Of a stretch of 64,000 nt of DNA, positions 22,055 through 35,195 are shown one piece after another; position 1 is the first letter of the stretch; each line of letters starts with the position of its first letter. Position numbers and translations under genes: made by a program. This DNA is from Phoronis australis (lineage: Eukaryota > Phoronida > Phoronidae), in NCBI GenBank assembly GCA_002633005.1, contig NMRA01000176.1, positions 198,988-262,987 on the forward strand. The letters are read 5' to 3'. Below the pieces are notes generated by a model. The model saw only the letters and a list, made by a program, of their open reading frames with translations, had not been told where the DNA came from and made no database searches.

Positions 22055-22900
22055 ACTATAAAAGGATGTGGATTCGATTGTGGGATTTGGTTCTGAGGAT
22101 TAGTATTGGGCTGCTCAGTACTACGAGACGAAGGGATTCGATTCCGCACGCTTCCGCTTCTTGAAAACTACTCTTCTTGCTGAGAATGTCGGTTTTAGTA
22201 CTTCACAAACCATTGTGGTTTAGTGTGGGTGGAGTGTTTTGTCACTCAAAACACATTTGTCATCAGTTGCCATGGTGAATTCCTTGCATGTTAACATATA
22301 GATGAATTCTTTAAATATAGTTCACAAAGCACAGTGCTGATTTGACTAATGGTTCATTTTTTCATAGTTCTTATATGCCACCGACAGCAAGGGCTCTTTT
22401 AGTCTAATTCCGTTCACATCCCTTTTTGTGAATTAATACTCAGGAAAACAACAAAACACGATAGTTCTTTGGAATATGAGCTGCTTTGATATTCTATGCG
22501 TTTTTTTCAGTCTTGAGTTTTCGTAATGCACTCAATGAATGAGCTTTTTAGCCTTTAAAATAATTATGTCAATGACATATGTCAATGACATACGACACTA
22601 AAATTCGTTGCATCGCCAACAACGACACGACAGATTTCTGAGGATGAAGATCGACATGTTTGGAAATTAGCGGCAGGACTGATAAAAACTGTCAATGGTA
22701 CAATGTTTTTCACGGATAGATAAGGTTATTTGGAGTGCAACCAATGATGTGTTAGTCAAAAATTCAAATTTTTCTGAGAAATCCATGCACCTAAGGTTCC
22801 CACACGTTTGGAACAAAAATACAACATTGCGAAAAACGAAGGGTGTGATTTCTAATTATGACTACTATCAGGTGATAGTGCCGATGGATAATATCATCTC
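22055..22900. other. Intergenic; nothing supported
   Basis: A B-box-like GGATTCGATTCC at 22134 hints at an old tRNA-derived fragment. A direct repeat of CATATGTCAATGA-type lies near 22567-22592. No gene. Confidence 0.3.
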
Positions 22901-22904
22901 ATTT

Positions 22905-23255
22905 AACCGGTACCAACCCGGTTTTGGCTTATTTACATATATTAAAAATGACTTTCCAATCCAGTTCTCTGAAACAAAATAATGCCATGTAACCCTTAGC
23001 AACCTCCAAAAGTCTGCTAAACGGGCACGTGTAATCTACATGTACGTACGCTTTTAGCGAATTACCCTTCAACTGAGGGAAAAGGCCACCCACCAAGGAC
23101 CATAATGTCCAATCTGTGACATAGGGAGTATGGTCGGCTTTTAGTTGATTCCTGCCTTAACTTGGAAGAAGTTGATGCAGATGATGCATAGTTAGCAAGT
23201 GACAGAACGAAGATTGGTGGAAATCATCAAAACACAGTTTAATAACCTTTTAACA
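22905..23255 (+). repeat. Interspersed repeat family 2, copy b
   Basis: Homologous to 16536-16900 and 49238-49570 (shared CCAATCTGTGACATAGGGAG and AAATCATCAAAAC blocks). Non-coding. Confidence 0.75.
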
Positions 23256-23259
23256 ACGA

Positions 23260-25035
23260 GTGGTAGACAGGGATGCAAGTTTGCATTTCAAAGCTGCTAT
23301 AATATGAAGGACATCTAGAGGGGGTTTTACTCAACATTTGGGCGTTGTAGAAGATATAGCAACCGATGGTGCCCACGACACGCGGGCGTCGCGAATAATA
23401 TCGCGCTGTTTTAATAGAAATGCACTAAAAATATTAATCATGCAATGGGTTTAGAAATGTAAGCATCAAATTGAAGACCCTTGCACTAAATCTTACGCTG
23501 GTCAGCTTTAAATTCCTTTGTTTGGGATAAGGCTTTTGACTACTACTTTAATCAGTGACATAAACTCAAGTGGTCAGGGTTAGTGCACAATAGCGCTACC
23601 TTTAGGAGACTACGTGTGCCAAGGTTGATGTCCGATTATTCTGGAACTCATTGCGTGCAGAAGCGTTAACGCAAATGAATGTGTCGCGCGCTCAAGTACA
23701 ATGGGATACAGTCAATGGTATTACCTTACTTGCCATATATATTGGCTTAGTCATACGTTGATATTGATTTAATAATAGACGGCTCTCAATCGATCTATTG
23801 TGCAAATATATAGAGCGCGCTAGTTGTGTGTTTGGATTTACAGCAGTCTGCCGTGAGTATTTAGTATACGGGGAACAGGCTTGAACTTCTTCATCTAACG
23901 AATAAGTTCAGCAGACACAGAATGAGGACCTGTCATTTGCTCGAGCGCAACCTAGGACTCGCGTAGGGCCCTGAAACCGTCAATGTCGGTCATTACCAAT
24001 CTGCGAACGCAGGTGAGTGGTCATGGACGGACTGCAGGGTCAACACCATGAAAATGCTCTGATCTTCAAACTCTATAGTGCTTGAAAAAGCACAGAAGGG
24101 AAGGGTTTGTAAGTCGAATGCAATACATAGGCTGCGTGAGAAATAAACGATGTCCACGCATGATCTGTGATTACGTGACTTTTCAATGGGCACTGGCAAT
24201 ATATTCACTTCTTATGCATGCGATCAGTCCACTACTACAAATTAATCCCTCTAGGTTAGAGCCAGTAAATACAACAGGACAACTACCAGTTTCCCGACGC
24301 CGGCTACAGAAATGAGGAAGAACGATTTCTTTCTCTCTCCAGTGTCACTCAGATCAATGAGCTCTCATTGTTCAGATCGATGAACACAGAACGGTCATGG
24401 AATGTTTACACGTTTAACTTCAAGTATTATCTTCAATGTGTACACTCCTTAACTTGAAACATTATGGTTTTGGTTGCCTACACACTTACTGGACAATGTA
24501 TAGGTCAGATTTTTAGAATTCAACCAACGACGTAAAACAGCGCGTATATTCTTTTAAAAGGTTTGTAAATTACTAACGGTACTCAAAATTCAAGCCTACA
24601 GGTTCAGGTACACTTGAAATTTAGGATTTTCAATCATTCGATCTACATGTATATAGGATATCTTTTATTTCTAGATTAAATTTGTTAAGCGTGTTTTAAT
24701 AACACAGTATACATCGTAAGTTTATTAATAAGGGTGCCAAATCGACACTATACATCTTCAAAACAATTATAAATGGATTATTTTCGTCAGTTTCAGAGAT
24801 ACTCAGCTGAGACAGCAATGGACTGATCATGATTTATAAGTACTTAAGTATATTGGTAAGCAAAGAATTTGTCTACATTCATTTATATTCAACATTTCAA
24901 TGCTACTTATGTACCTTTGAGAAAATACTTAGCGAACTTTTATCTCGATAGAAGCATTTAAATTTCTTTTAAATAAGTCGACTGTCAAAAACACGGACTA
25001 ACGTTTGCTGAAGATAGTTTAACGATGTAGAAGTG
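23260..25035. other. Intergenic; nothing supported
   Basis: Several short ORFs exist on both strands, but none has a recognised motif or convincing splice borders. Confidence 0.3.
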
Positions 25036-25185
25036 GCGTGCGTTCAGAAACGCTAGGACCTACGCTAGTACTTAGCTAAAACCTAGCCAAAGTCAATTGT
25101 TCTCATTAGAAATACACGGCAACATCTCACGCAATCTCGCGAAGTCTTCTTTTTCAGCGAGGTCCTAGCGTTACTGAACGGGAAG
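25036..25185. mobile_element. Short MITE, copy a
   Basis: The ends are inverted: GCGTTCAGAAACGCTAGGACC at the left, and at the right GGTCCTAGCGTTACTGAACG. The copy at 33236-33378 has the same ends, and both contain ACGGCAA(C/T)ATCT(C/T)AC. Non-coding. Confidence 0.75.
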
Positions 25186-25852
25186 CTGGTCTCAATTTTT
25201 CGGTACTTAGGTTAAAAATGTTGCAGGGTCGGATCCAGGATTTTAAGTTAGGGTGGGTCAGGGCAGAAGATTAGCCAGGATTTTTACGGTTAGCCATTCG
25301 CTCCGCCGAACTGCCAAATGGAATCTGGGAGAATTATAGGGGGCATGGCCCCCTTTTGACCCCCTCTAAATCCGCCACTGTATTGTCTGCATGGGCTTAG
25401 GGAGAAAATGCAGTTCGCTAATGCTTGAAGCCATGATCGGGCAATCGAATAATCCAGGATATATCATGATGTATATCAAGCCAATTTATTGAGACAGGTC
25501 TTGAGGGATAGTGAACAATCATTTTTTCAACCTCCGGAATCCCTTGTAATCTGTCAGAAGCAATGTATTAGGAATATTCCCGTATCCCTAACTGGTTCAA
25601 ATTACGAAATGTTTTGACAGGAGGCGGGTGAGGGTCTATAGCAATTTAAATTATTTCGTACTTCTACACATGTTTGAGACGTCTTTCCTGATTGCAAAAT
25701 ATAAACGCGAATGGTGCGTGGGATGTGTCGGCTAACGGTATAGTTATTGGTTTTACAAGTCTTGTCTTGTGAGAAAACAGAAGGAAAGCAAAACGAACTT
25801 TTATAGAAGACGGATATCCAAGTAAGCTTGCGAAGAAAATAAATTTTATGGT

Positions 25853-28800
25853 TTGTCACTCTCGTTGAAGATTTGCATCGTGTCTACGCTCTGCAGCAGC
25901 GTGTTTTCCCAACGGTTGACGTCAAACTGTTCAACGAAGACAGCGAACTGCACGGGAGACCAAATTTACTATTGTTTTCCCAACCCGCTCAACAATGGTT
26001 GCTACCCACGGGTCAACTGTATCTCAGGTTTGTTGTAGACTAGCTAGGAAATTGGCAGACAACTAAAACGAGGACTGGATATAGAGCTGACTGTAGTAAA
26101 TCGATGATTTTATTAAAATGAAATTTTATAATGATAAGAAAGTGTCAAATCAAGTTAAGATTGTACGTCATTAATCAGTAACATGTATATTTATGTATGC
26201 TGACAGACATTCAGTATTCCAAGATATTCTTTCACTTGTTTTCACAAAGAACAGATTTTGAGCTATGGAATGAAAAATGTGTCCTTGAATAGAATTATTT
26301 CGTTAATTTAAGACCTGTAGCTCGCAGGCTTTTGTCGTCATTTTTACTATGACTACGTCTAAGTTTAAGCAACATTTCGCGTTGTTAGACTGCCAGAAAA
26401 ACAAAAATCGATTTTGGCCATTTTTATTGCAAAATATATTTTCATCTTCCCTCCATCTCAACTAATCACAGGTAGTGCAAACTACCCCCCGACGTTTTTG
26501 AATGCGCAGTCTTAGGTTGGTAGCTTTAGCAGGTAAATTAGGTATCTTTCAACCATGGTGGCGATTTTGTTGGTTAAGCTCTAGTCATGTCTAGGCTAGA
26601 AATTCAAAAATTAAACTGAGGTCTAAAAGTAACTATTGTAAATAATTTTTATTTCAAACTATTTTGTATCAGCTTCGTACGAACTCTGGCAGTAAAGATA
26701 TGCTCAATATTATATGTTCCCAGGTTCTTTCGTGGCTATCACTCCGCCGGCTACCAACTCGTCCCTAGGTCCATCATTGACGTGTAAGAAATGTTCACAG
26801 GGCCAGACAACGAACGCTACCAACTCGCTCAAATGCTATGAAGTGTGAGTATAGTGTAGACTGCCATCTAGCGACACGCCAAAGTCTTCCGTCCTTACGA
26901 ACCAAACGGGCGCTCACACAAAGGGCGCTCTTTTCTCCTCAACACACTTCTTTTCTTGCGAGTCGCAGCTCTTTTGTCGCTCACCGTATTAATTACGAAA
27001 ACATTTCCCTTCAACCTCAGTTCTCCTCACTATCTGACAGTGATAAGAGTCGTGCGTCAGCACGCTCGTGGTACAGTGTGTCAAATGCCTGCATAACAAA
27101 AGGGGAAAATTAACGAAATGGCAAGAAAAGAACAGCGGTAAGAAAGGAAACGCAAAACGGGAGAACAAATTTGTAGTCCTAAATGAAAACGGAGACTGTG
27201 AAGGAATTTGATGGCTCCCATTGCTAAACAATGTTTACGAATTCCGAAAAATCGCCTTTTGTTTTTACACATGCCATGATAGAACGTGATTTTTATCTAG
27301 AACTTGGACCATCCTTCCCAAAACGTGGACCGGTTAATATAATTTTCAGGTGAAATATCATTCGATTTGGGTGGTAGAACCAACTGCAATCGCAATTTGT
27401 GTCAAAAAAATCTTTCACAACCATTTATGAGAGTTTACCAGTCTGTTTTATGGTTTCCGTGTCTGCTGTAAGTAGCTAGGCTACGTGTGGGAGGGAAGCT
27501 TTGTTTAACGCCGGGTCTCATGTAGATAGTCTGATGCAAAGTCGACGTGGCAAGCACTGGTCATAGTTTTGGCAAGCTGCTATTGTCGTATGCATTTCTC
27601 GACACTCGTACTCCGCATCGAGTAATCCATTATTTTCGTGTTTCAGCTGCCCAGACGGACAGACGATGCTGGAAGGAAACGTGGTAGGCGACGCCAGATG
27701 TACAGAGAAGCGGAAGAAATTAAATTACGAGACTGTTATTTTCATCATCTGCGGCATCGTGGGATTCTTTTGTATGTAACAAAGAAGTTTTCTTGTGTAA
27801 CTTAAGGCCAAAAAGCAAAGTAGGTTCTGGTGTCTCTTTTTATTTGAAACCGAGTCAGTGTTGCTGTTATTCTTTATTTGTAGGAGACTTCACCTTAAAG
27901 GAACAAAACTGATGTGAGATCTGTTGTATTTTTTACTCATCGCGGACTTTCATGCTTTGCTTACCCTTCCTTAAGTGCCTTTGTTCAACCTTTCAAAAAC
28001 ACACGAAACCTTCCCTGAAATTGATTCGGGCATGCATTTTCTTTTAAGTTCGGCGAGCGCAGGTAGTGGTAGAAATCTGAACCAACAATTCTTTTCTGTC
28101 CTAAAGAGACGTTTCTATCTTGCTCCATACAAGTCACTGCCAAAAGCGCAGCTTGTGAACCAGGTTACACAATCACAAATCTGTCATGATAGACAATGAT
28201 TTCCAACCTCAAGCATATCATTCAGGGCAATCATGAAATAACTTAAGCCTACAGTTTTGACAGGGTTGCAACCCTTCCAAACAGGTCCGCTTCATGTCGG
28301 TAGTAGGTAAACTTTCAACCCACCCTTTGATGGTAGAAGCAAATGCTGTGATGGCAAGGTTTGTGGTAGTGAACCGGAATATTCGTGATTTACATGTTTT
28401 GAGTGCTGTGCCTGCTTATGGCTGTAGGAACGAAATGCACTTACAATGAAAAATCATTTATTTTTCATTGATTTTTTTCTAATTGATCGAATCGTTTTGG
28501 GTGACTAGGTGTTTCTGTAAGCTTAGTCGATAACACGAAAATCGTACTTTTGATTAGATATGAATGTTTTGATATTTTTTTCAGTGTTGTGCATCATAAC
28601 ATGGCGTTGTGTTCGATACAGTAAATGCTACAGGCAACAAGTTCACACGGCTAAAGATCGAAGACACGCATGCGCAGCATTTTGCGTGCGGCACTTCTGC
28701 CCGGAATGTTGTGAGTTGACCAAAACACCTGTTATGTGTGGTGTCAACAAAATAGTTATGTAGCAACAAATCAGGATCAGAACCCAACGCCATTCCCAGT

Positions 28801-31800
28801 TAATCTTATCAAGCAAATTGAAATCTTTTTTTCTTACGTAACTACTCGGTGGTGTAGTGGTTAGAATACCTTGATGACAATCTAGATGCCCCAGGTTCAA
28901 CCCATTGACTTGCACTAAGAATAAAGCGCTCATCATTGACCATCAGAAGTGTACAAATACACACATGCTCGTTCTTCTAAGAACTTGAAGATGGCAAAGA
29001 CATCACGGCGGACCGAAACGCCGTGTCAGTGTAAATAGGTTCGATCAGATACCAGAACATATAGAACAGATCAGTGTCAAATAGTTATCTGCAGACGAGT
29101 TACGTGTCTAATTTACTACCCAAGCCAACAAACCGTTTGACTAGTGTTGTCATAAACGTGCGTCATTGTAGCCTAGTATCCAAATCATCCCAGAAATGAG
29201 GGAAGATATAGTACCTGTACGTGTCGTTTGTTTATTGCTGCGATTTCTTACGAATGCATCCATTAAATGGCAGCAGCCCGTCTGTGAATGCACTGTGTGG
29301 GTTCGAATGACATACCTAACCCAACTGTATCAATGTCATGGTGGCCTGGTACGACCTACCCGCGATATATTATGCCCATGTATTGCTCTATGTGCAGTCA
29401 ACAAATAGAGAGAGAGAGAGAGAGATAGTAAAAGCCATTCTTAATACAGATAGTCATGCATCTATACAAGTCGTTCCTAGTTGCTAAGCGCATCTTAAAG
29501 TGACAAGAGAGGGACTTGTAGTAGTCGAAGGTTAAAACAAAACTAAGGTTTTACTAAGACTAGAGCTGCTTGCATGAAAGCCACCTACCGTCCCGTAACA
29601 AGCATTGCGCGGGGGTGGTTCGAACTTCTGGTACGGTGGATCTTTGATATTTTACAAACGTCGACACTTCAGAGTTTCCAGTAAGGCCCTTGACGCAGTT
29701 TCACAAGGGGGAGGGAAATCTACATACACAACGACGACTCTCAGCTCTATGTTCCCAACAGATCAGACGGAATTCGTAATACCAAAAACGAGGATTCCCT
29801 GACGGTTGCTCACAAAGAACGGGAGCCAAATTCGGATGTAATGTGGTCCAGAAAGAGAATGTTCCCGCGTTACCCCCTGCCAAACTTTCAAACCGGGCGT
29901 GCTTAAATGAGTGATTACACCTCATACATACTCGGTTGGAAATATTTAATCGAAGCATGATTGACTTGAATATTTTGATCTGGTTGTATTTTGCGTGTTA
30001 CTTAACTTGCTTACATCGCTGGAAATGGGAACAGCCCAGTATTCCAAAGGTTCACTACTCTGAAGGTTCACTTCTCCGAAAAAATCTAAAATTTCGAACT
30101 TGGGTGTGTCAGGCATCCCCTTTACCTGCAGAAATAAACGACACTTCGGTTATTAGAGGCACTAGGTGGTCTACCTATGCTTAAACAACGCCCGGATTTC
30201 ATGCGCATGGGAAATTGCCCGCATGTCTTTTGAAAACGAAAAATGAGTACGTAATGGGATTTTTAAAAAATTAAGAAGTAGGAATATTGATGAATTATCA
30301 ACCATGATACATTCATCAAATCCATGCAAGGTCGCATCATTTCACAGCGTGACTGAGCTAGTTTAGGGCTGCTGCCCCTCAAACTCACCCATCGGAACCA
30401 CGCGCATGGCCGGGTCGAAACTAAACGGTAGGCTACCCTGTCCCTACCAGTCTTCACGAAGTCGGAGAGTCCCATTCAGTCGTCTTGAATTTAAAATCGT
30501 CGCTATTAGTTGCTGAAGTCTTGACCTAATGTTGTCCCTGCTTCAGACTGAATGAGTTGATAGCCATATTGAAGAGTCACAATTGGCAGTGCCTTGGAAG
30601 TGAGCTCATTTGTAAACAATGTAATCAATGTTTTAAGAACTATTCAACTTTTGTACACCCTTTAAATAGTTACTAAATGGGCACAAATACAATACTTTTC
30701 TCATGTCAGTTCCGACTCGTTAGCACACAAGGCAGAGTAATGAACTTTCGGAGTTTTGGTTTCGGAATTGTGGACATTCGAAGTAGAGTGAACTTTCGAA
30801 GGTAGCGAACCTTCGCAGTAACTTCGGAGTAGTCGACTTTTGGAGTGGTGAACATTCGGAATAGTGACATGTAACCTTGGAAATCTTTTCCGTCAAGTTA
30901 TTTGCTCGTATGACGCACTGGTTGACAAGAGAAGACTTTCTTCATTGACCAAAGTTTATATTAGGTCTAGACCTAATTTTCCCTAATATTATGAACGGGG
31001 TTTTCATAGTGCAAGAAAATACGGTAGTTCATGTGGGTGCAGCACTGACAAAAGTGAGGCCTATATCCCCCCTGTGGTGCACCGCCCCCCCGGCATAACC
31101 ATGGGCGGCGCAGCACTGAAGAAAGTGGTGACTATAGCCCTCCAAACCCCTATGGTGCGCCGCCCATTTAGTTAAATGTCTGATTTTTGAGCAACGACGG
31201 AGGATTGCCTGTAGTGAATTTAATTATCATAGGCGTGTACTGAATTTAAAAGAATGGAAGCGCACACACGTGTATACGCATGCATGTGATCCACCAATCC
31301 ACAACCAAAGTGGCCGGAAATTTGTAAATGTCTGCATTTTACCGTACTCTGCCACTATCAAAATAGCAGATAAACCTACTTTTGGCTATATTGTTTCTTG
31401 GTCGATTTTAAGACGTTCACACGGAACTACCTTTTGGGAACTCTCTCGCTGCTATATAGCCTATTTAGGTATAGACATTTACTTCTAGGCTCCCGTGTTA
31501 CCCTATGTTGTAGCCACCACACACGTTCAATACCGATGAATAACATAAAGCCTCCTCTAATCGTCTGTACGATCCTGATCATCAAACACCATTCAGGCGA
31601 AGTTGACCGGGTACGGCCCGATAATTACGTGAACTAAATTCAAAATTATTAGTGACTTAGTTATCATTGCAGTTAGCAGTACCAGTAATTGCAACAATTT
31701 TGTTGTTGTCTATCTATATCCCATCTTTAACGGATAGGTCGGGCTGGACCTTTTCCGCGGGGGGGCAGGTTCGATCGAACCACCCGAACCCCCCCCCCCT

Positions 31801-32239
31801 GGCTACCGACGGGCCTGGTTAGTCACAAATAAAACTAAGTACCCGGTAATTCGTTTTAACAATTTTCTCACTACATGAGTGAAACACAAACCTGTGTTGA
31901 GTATCAACAAAGTGATTATATATTTATGTAAAAGTTGTACATGTACAATTATCTAGGGTTTACAATTCAAACTACGGAGGCAATAATGGGAGAGACTAAA
32001 ATAAGGTACAAATTAAGAATGATGCAACCTAAACTCTAACATGGTTGACACAATAGTATTCCTTAAGATAGCACACTCTTTTTTCAGATACTCGTCAAAA
32101 TTATCGTACCGACGGAGATAATCCCACTGCAACGGGAAACACGCAACGTGACGCACACACCAGCGGAACCGCCAGAACTTCAGAACAAGATGGTTTTCGC
32201 AACCCTGCCTTCAGTGAGACTTCTATTGACAGATATTGA
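25853..32239 (+). CDS. Type I membrane protein with TNFR-like cysteine-rich ectodomain
   Basis: Exons (start uncertain)-26027, 26724-26844, 27647-27771, 28585-28620 and 32088-32239 join in phases 1, 2, 1, 1. Exon 1 gives a signal-like hydrophobic stretch (LKICIVSTLCSSVFS), then Cys at NCS, NCT, YYC, GCY and NCI. Exon 2 adds TCKKCSQGQ and LKCYEV, exon 3 VCPDGQ and ARCTE: ten Cys and several N-x-S/T sites in about 115 residues, like TNFR repeats. Exons 3-4 form one membrane helix (TVIFIICGIVGFFLLCIITW) with basic residues after it. Exon 5 gives a tail of about 50 residues ending NPAFSETSIDRY; no death domain is seen. If exon 4 is not spliced at 28620, the frame gives a Cys-rich tail ending at 28763. 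No in-frame ATG opens exon 1: ATG at 25848 is one base out of frame, so an upstream exon or an indel is needed. TNFR membership is inference. Confidence 0.7.
28845..29060 (+). repeat. tRNA-derived SINE-like element in intron 4
   Basis: GGTGGTGTAGTGGTTAGAAT resembles an A box and AGGTTCAACCCA, about 40 nt on, resembles a B box. No tail match to the 575 element was seen, so it is a different or decayed family. Confidence 0.45.
29406..29426. repeat. GA microsatellite
   Basis: A run of AGAGAG inside intron 4 of the TNFR-like gene model. Confidence 0.9.
30735..30880. repeat. Degenerate 20-22-bp tandem repeat
   Basis: About seven units of the type GTGAACTTTCGGAGTA. A related short run in the opposite sense occurs at 30040-30085 (AGGTTCACTACTCTGAAGG). 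Confidence 0.6.
31030..31165. repeat. Direct duplication of a 65-bp unit
   Basis: GCAGCACTGA(C/A)(A/G)AAAGTG followed by CTATA(T/G)CCC and TGGTGC(A/G)CCGCCC occurs twice in succession. Confidence 0.6.
31755..31803. repeat. G-run / C-run around a palindrome
   Basis: A G7 run, then GGTTCGATCGAACC (perfect palindrome), then a C10 run. It can fold back on itself. Probably part of a decayed element. Confidence 0.5.
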
Positions 32240-33235
32240 AAGGATATTAAAATAGCCTCAGCATCTATCAAATAACTATCGGTTTCCATAGCTTTCTGAA
32301 AATTACATTTTTACTAAAATAATTATATTTTAACCGTCCAAACAAGAGGTACGCTGGTTGGGCTTACGTGATACTGGTAAAATAACATCACCGTTTTTTC
32401 AGCATTCCCTTGGAATTGATAGTCTAATCTGCAACTGAAATGAAAAGGTCTTACTGGCAAATTTTAGAAGGGACGATCAACCAGGCTGCTGATTTTCTTA
32501 TCAAAAGAGTAAATGGCCTCCACACTGTAACTTACGGTACGTAGACGCTTCGTTAAAAGTGAAAAAGGTTGTGTACTGCGTCTGCTCCCAGCTACACCGT
32601 TGAAATGCATTGGACTTTGCGAGCCTACGTAATATATTGCCAGGTATTTTAAGTGAGAGCACGTGACTTTTGCTAGATTCTAGCGTTGCTGAACACACGT
32701 CTGGCCTCCACGAAAATCACAAATGCTGATTTGAAGGGCCGGAAGAAGTGGTAACGTTTTGATTCCGGAGTTTGTGTCAGATGATCAAGTGGGAATCGGT
32801 GCAGTTTTAAGTATTTTTTTAAACTGAGCTACGCTTGCAATGACTTCAAAAAACGGGTAATCAAGAGACATTTCTACCAAAGTTGGGACTGAAAGGGGTG
32901 TTATCAAGTTTTGAAAACATCGCTCTCAACTTTTAGTTGAAGAATGAGGTTACCGAAAATTTTGCACGCGCCGGGTCTTCAGACATTACAATACGAGCCT
33001 GTGCGTCATGCATTTGTGACGACTCAGTAGCAAGATATTTTTAATGTTTGTCACAAATTTTTTGGCCAAGGATACACTAACAAGCTCACATATTTAATAG
33101 AGGCCGAGTTTGCGGCACGTCCGAAATCAACATTCGGGAAGCTTTCCCGTGTATTTAAATATTCTCTACTTGGTTGAATCAGTTGGAAACCATTGTTTTG
33201 ATCAGTTTACTTGTTCAAATCAAAATCATTGCCAA

Positions 33236-33378
33236 GCGTGCATTCAGTAACGCTAGGACACAGCTAAAATCTAGTTATATGATAGTCATGTGTTCGCAGT
33301 TAGAATAAACGGCAATATCTTACATAATCTTGCGAATTCTTGCTTTTTAGCGGTCCTAGCGTGACTGAACGGGAGGCT
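33236..33378. mobile_element. Short MITE, copy b
   Basis: Begins GCGTGCATTCAGTAACGCTA and ends CGGTCCTAGCGTGACTGAACG. Same family as 25036-25185. It lies downstream of the stop of the TNFR-like gene, so it could be in its 3' UTR. Confidence 0.7.
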
Positions 33379-33522
33379 GGAGGCTTGAGACACACATGAT
33401 GTTTATGAACGTTACCCAATGCCAAATTTTTTAATGTTAAAAGGATTGTTGTACAGAGTGAATTAATATGTAGTTTGTAATGGTTTGAAGAATAGTTGTT
33501 GTTTGTTGAGAAGACAGTTGTT

Positions 33523-33528
33523 TCATAA
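33523..33528 (+). terminator. Candidate poly(A) signal
   Basis: AATAAA followed by T-rich sequence, 1.3 kb after the last stop of the TNFR-like gene model. Annexin ends convergently from the other side. Assignment is by position only. Confidence 0.35.
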
Positions 33529-33599
33529 TAAAGTTTTATTTACTTTCGAAAGGATTGTACCAGACAATACAGTTTCTAATAAGGCCAAAATAGAATAAC

Positions 33600-34639
33600 T
33601 GGTTCTAGTCAGTGTGGTGTTTTGACAAATTGGTGAGGAATTTTTCAGTCGTCCCCATCTTCAAAAAGAAAGTCACGTGATGCCACCTGGAATGGATCCG
33701 ATCCTTCCTTTTTTAACCCAGCGCCACCTGATGCCATCGTACAAAATGGTTTCACAATGAGTATGACACATATTTTAACCAGTTATGCTATTTTTGCCTA
33801 ACCTGAAGCACTAGCAGGATGGACAAATAACCTCATATATTCAGTAAATATTCAGTGATGGCCCTAACAGACAAAGTTACAAACAAATGGCGACAACAGA
33901 ATTTAACAGTTACATTCTGGAACAGTGAAAGAAACATGCCACGTTCTTGTTTACATATTTCAAAAAGACGCAGTGTATACATCAATAGCAAAATTTAAAA
34001 ACGATACACAATGATTTTATAATTCATATTTAGGAATAAAGAATTAATCTCTGGACATTCAAATGCCATTACACATTTTCAATCAAAATATGATAATTCT
34101 GGAGCGGAAGATTTTGTTTGGCATGAAATCATTTAATATCAAATTGTTTTTGCTTACTTTCAATCTGACAAAATGTACAAGAGCCTCTCAAAGAATAATT
34201 CGCATTATTAAATATTATTATATAATTTTACAACATACAATTCTAAAAAGAAGATCAAAATGCAGACAAATTAACAGGTCTGCGAATACACCAGAACAAA
34301 TCCTCCAAAATCAAGATATCTAGCAGGCACCAGCTCTCTGCTCCGCTGCTTATAAAGAAATTCACAACCTCTCAAGATGTTATCTATAACTACTCATTTA
34401 CAACACAAGCGTGTATACCCAAAGTGTTGTCTAATGAACATATTAAACAAACACCCTTCAAACATAAAGAACAAAGGGAATGTTCTAATATTTCTCATTG
34501 TCCTGATTTTACGCAACACGTAGTGATTTTACTTAAAATAAACCCTGTCTAATTTTGTAATAAGCCAATTAATTCATCATAAACTAAGCCATATTCCACA
34601 TCATTGGCTTCCTGCATAAATATTGAATTATGGTCTCAA
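33600..34639. other. Convergent intergenic stretch; nothing supported
   Basis: AT-rich sequence between the 3' ends of the TNFR-like gene and annexin. No exon with splice borders. Confidence 0.35.
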
Positions 34640-35060
34640 TTTATTATTAATTGGGTCATGTGACTATGACTTTCTAGTGAAATTTAGAAAAAGAAGAAAA
34701 GCACATGGATAACAAAACAACAGAATGAATAACATGATTAATTTCAATTATTCGATATATAATTAATGTTTAAGGTCAGATCTCGAAATACTGTTTCAAT
34801 TTTCTAAAATTTCACTCCGTTTTGGTTTTATGCAACTTTATTTTTTTCCAAGAAAATCACAAAAGCCAATTTTTTCATAGTCCCTCATGCAAAGACAAAA
34901 ATTTTTAAAACAATCCTAACAGCGTTTTGGAGAACAATGCATAAAGCAAAGTATCTGAAAGTTTCATATGAATCCATTTGGTTGTTCCTGAGATATGTTT
35001 TAAAGCCAGCCAAACTTGGGCATGTCTGTAAGGTCTGACATAATCTTAAACAGCAAAAAA
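34640..35060 (+). repeat. Interspersed repeat family 1, copy b
   Basis: Shares TTAATTGGGTCATGTGAC and AAGTATCTGAAAGTTTCA with 15640-16100. It lies just beyond the annexin stop and contains TTTATT, which is AATAAA on the minus strand near 34837, so annexin may use a repeat-supplied poly(A) signal. Confidence 0.6.
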
Positions 35061-35195
35061 AAGTACCAGCAGCCCAGAGCAAACAAAATAATGTGATCAG
35101 TTCACTCATAATCTACGGCATATGAAAGCAACGTGAACCTCATCGCATATAAAGCGAGCTATAACCTAACATAGTGTTCTCTGTCCTTCAACTCA

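Larger units (their letters stand above)
29430..32087. other. Long intron of the TNFR-like gene; no further exon recognised
   Basis: Extra phase 1-1 exons could hide here, but none is supported. The region holds the small repeats listed separately. Confidence 0.35.

Noticed and set aside
32101-32289. 62-residue minus-strand ORF
   Set aside because: It is the antisense shadow of the last exon of the TNFR-like gene (32088-32239).
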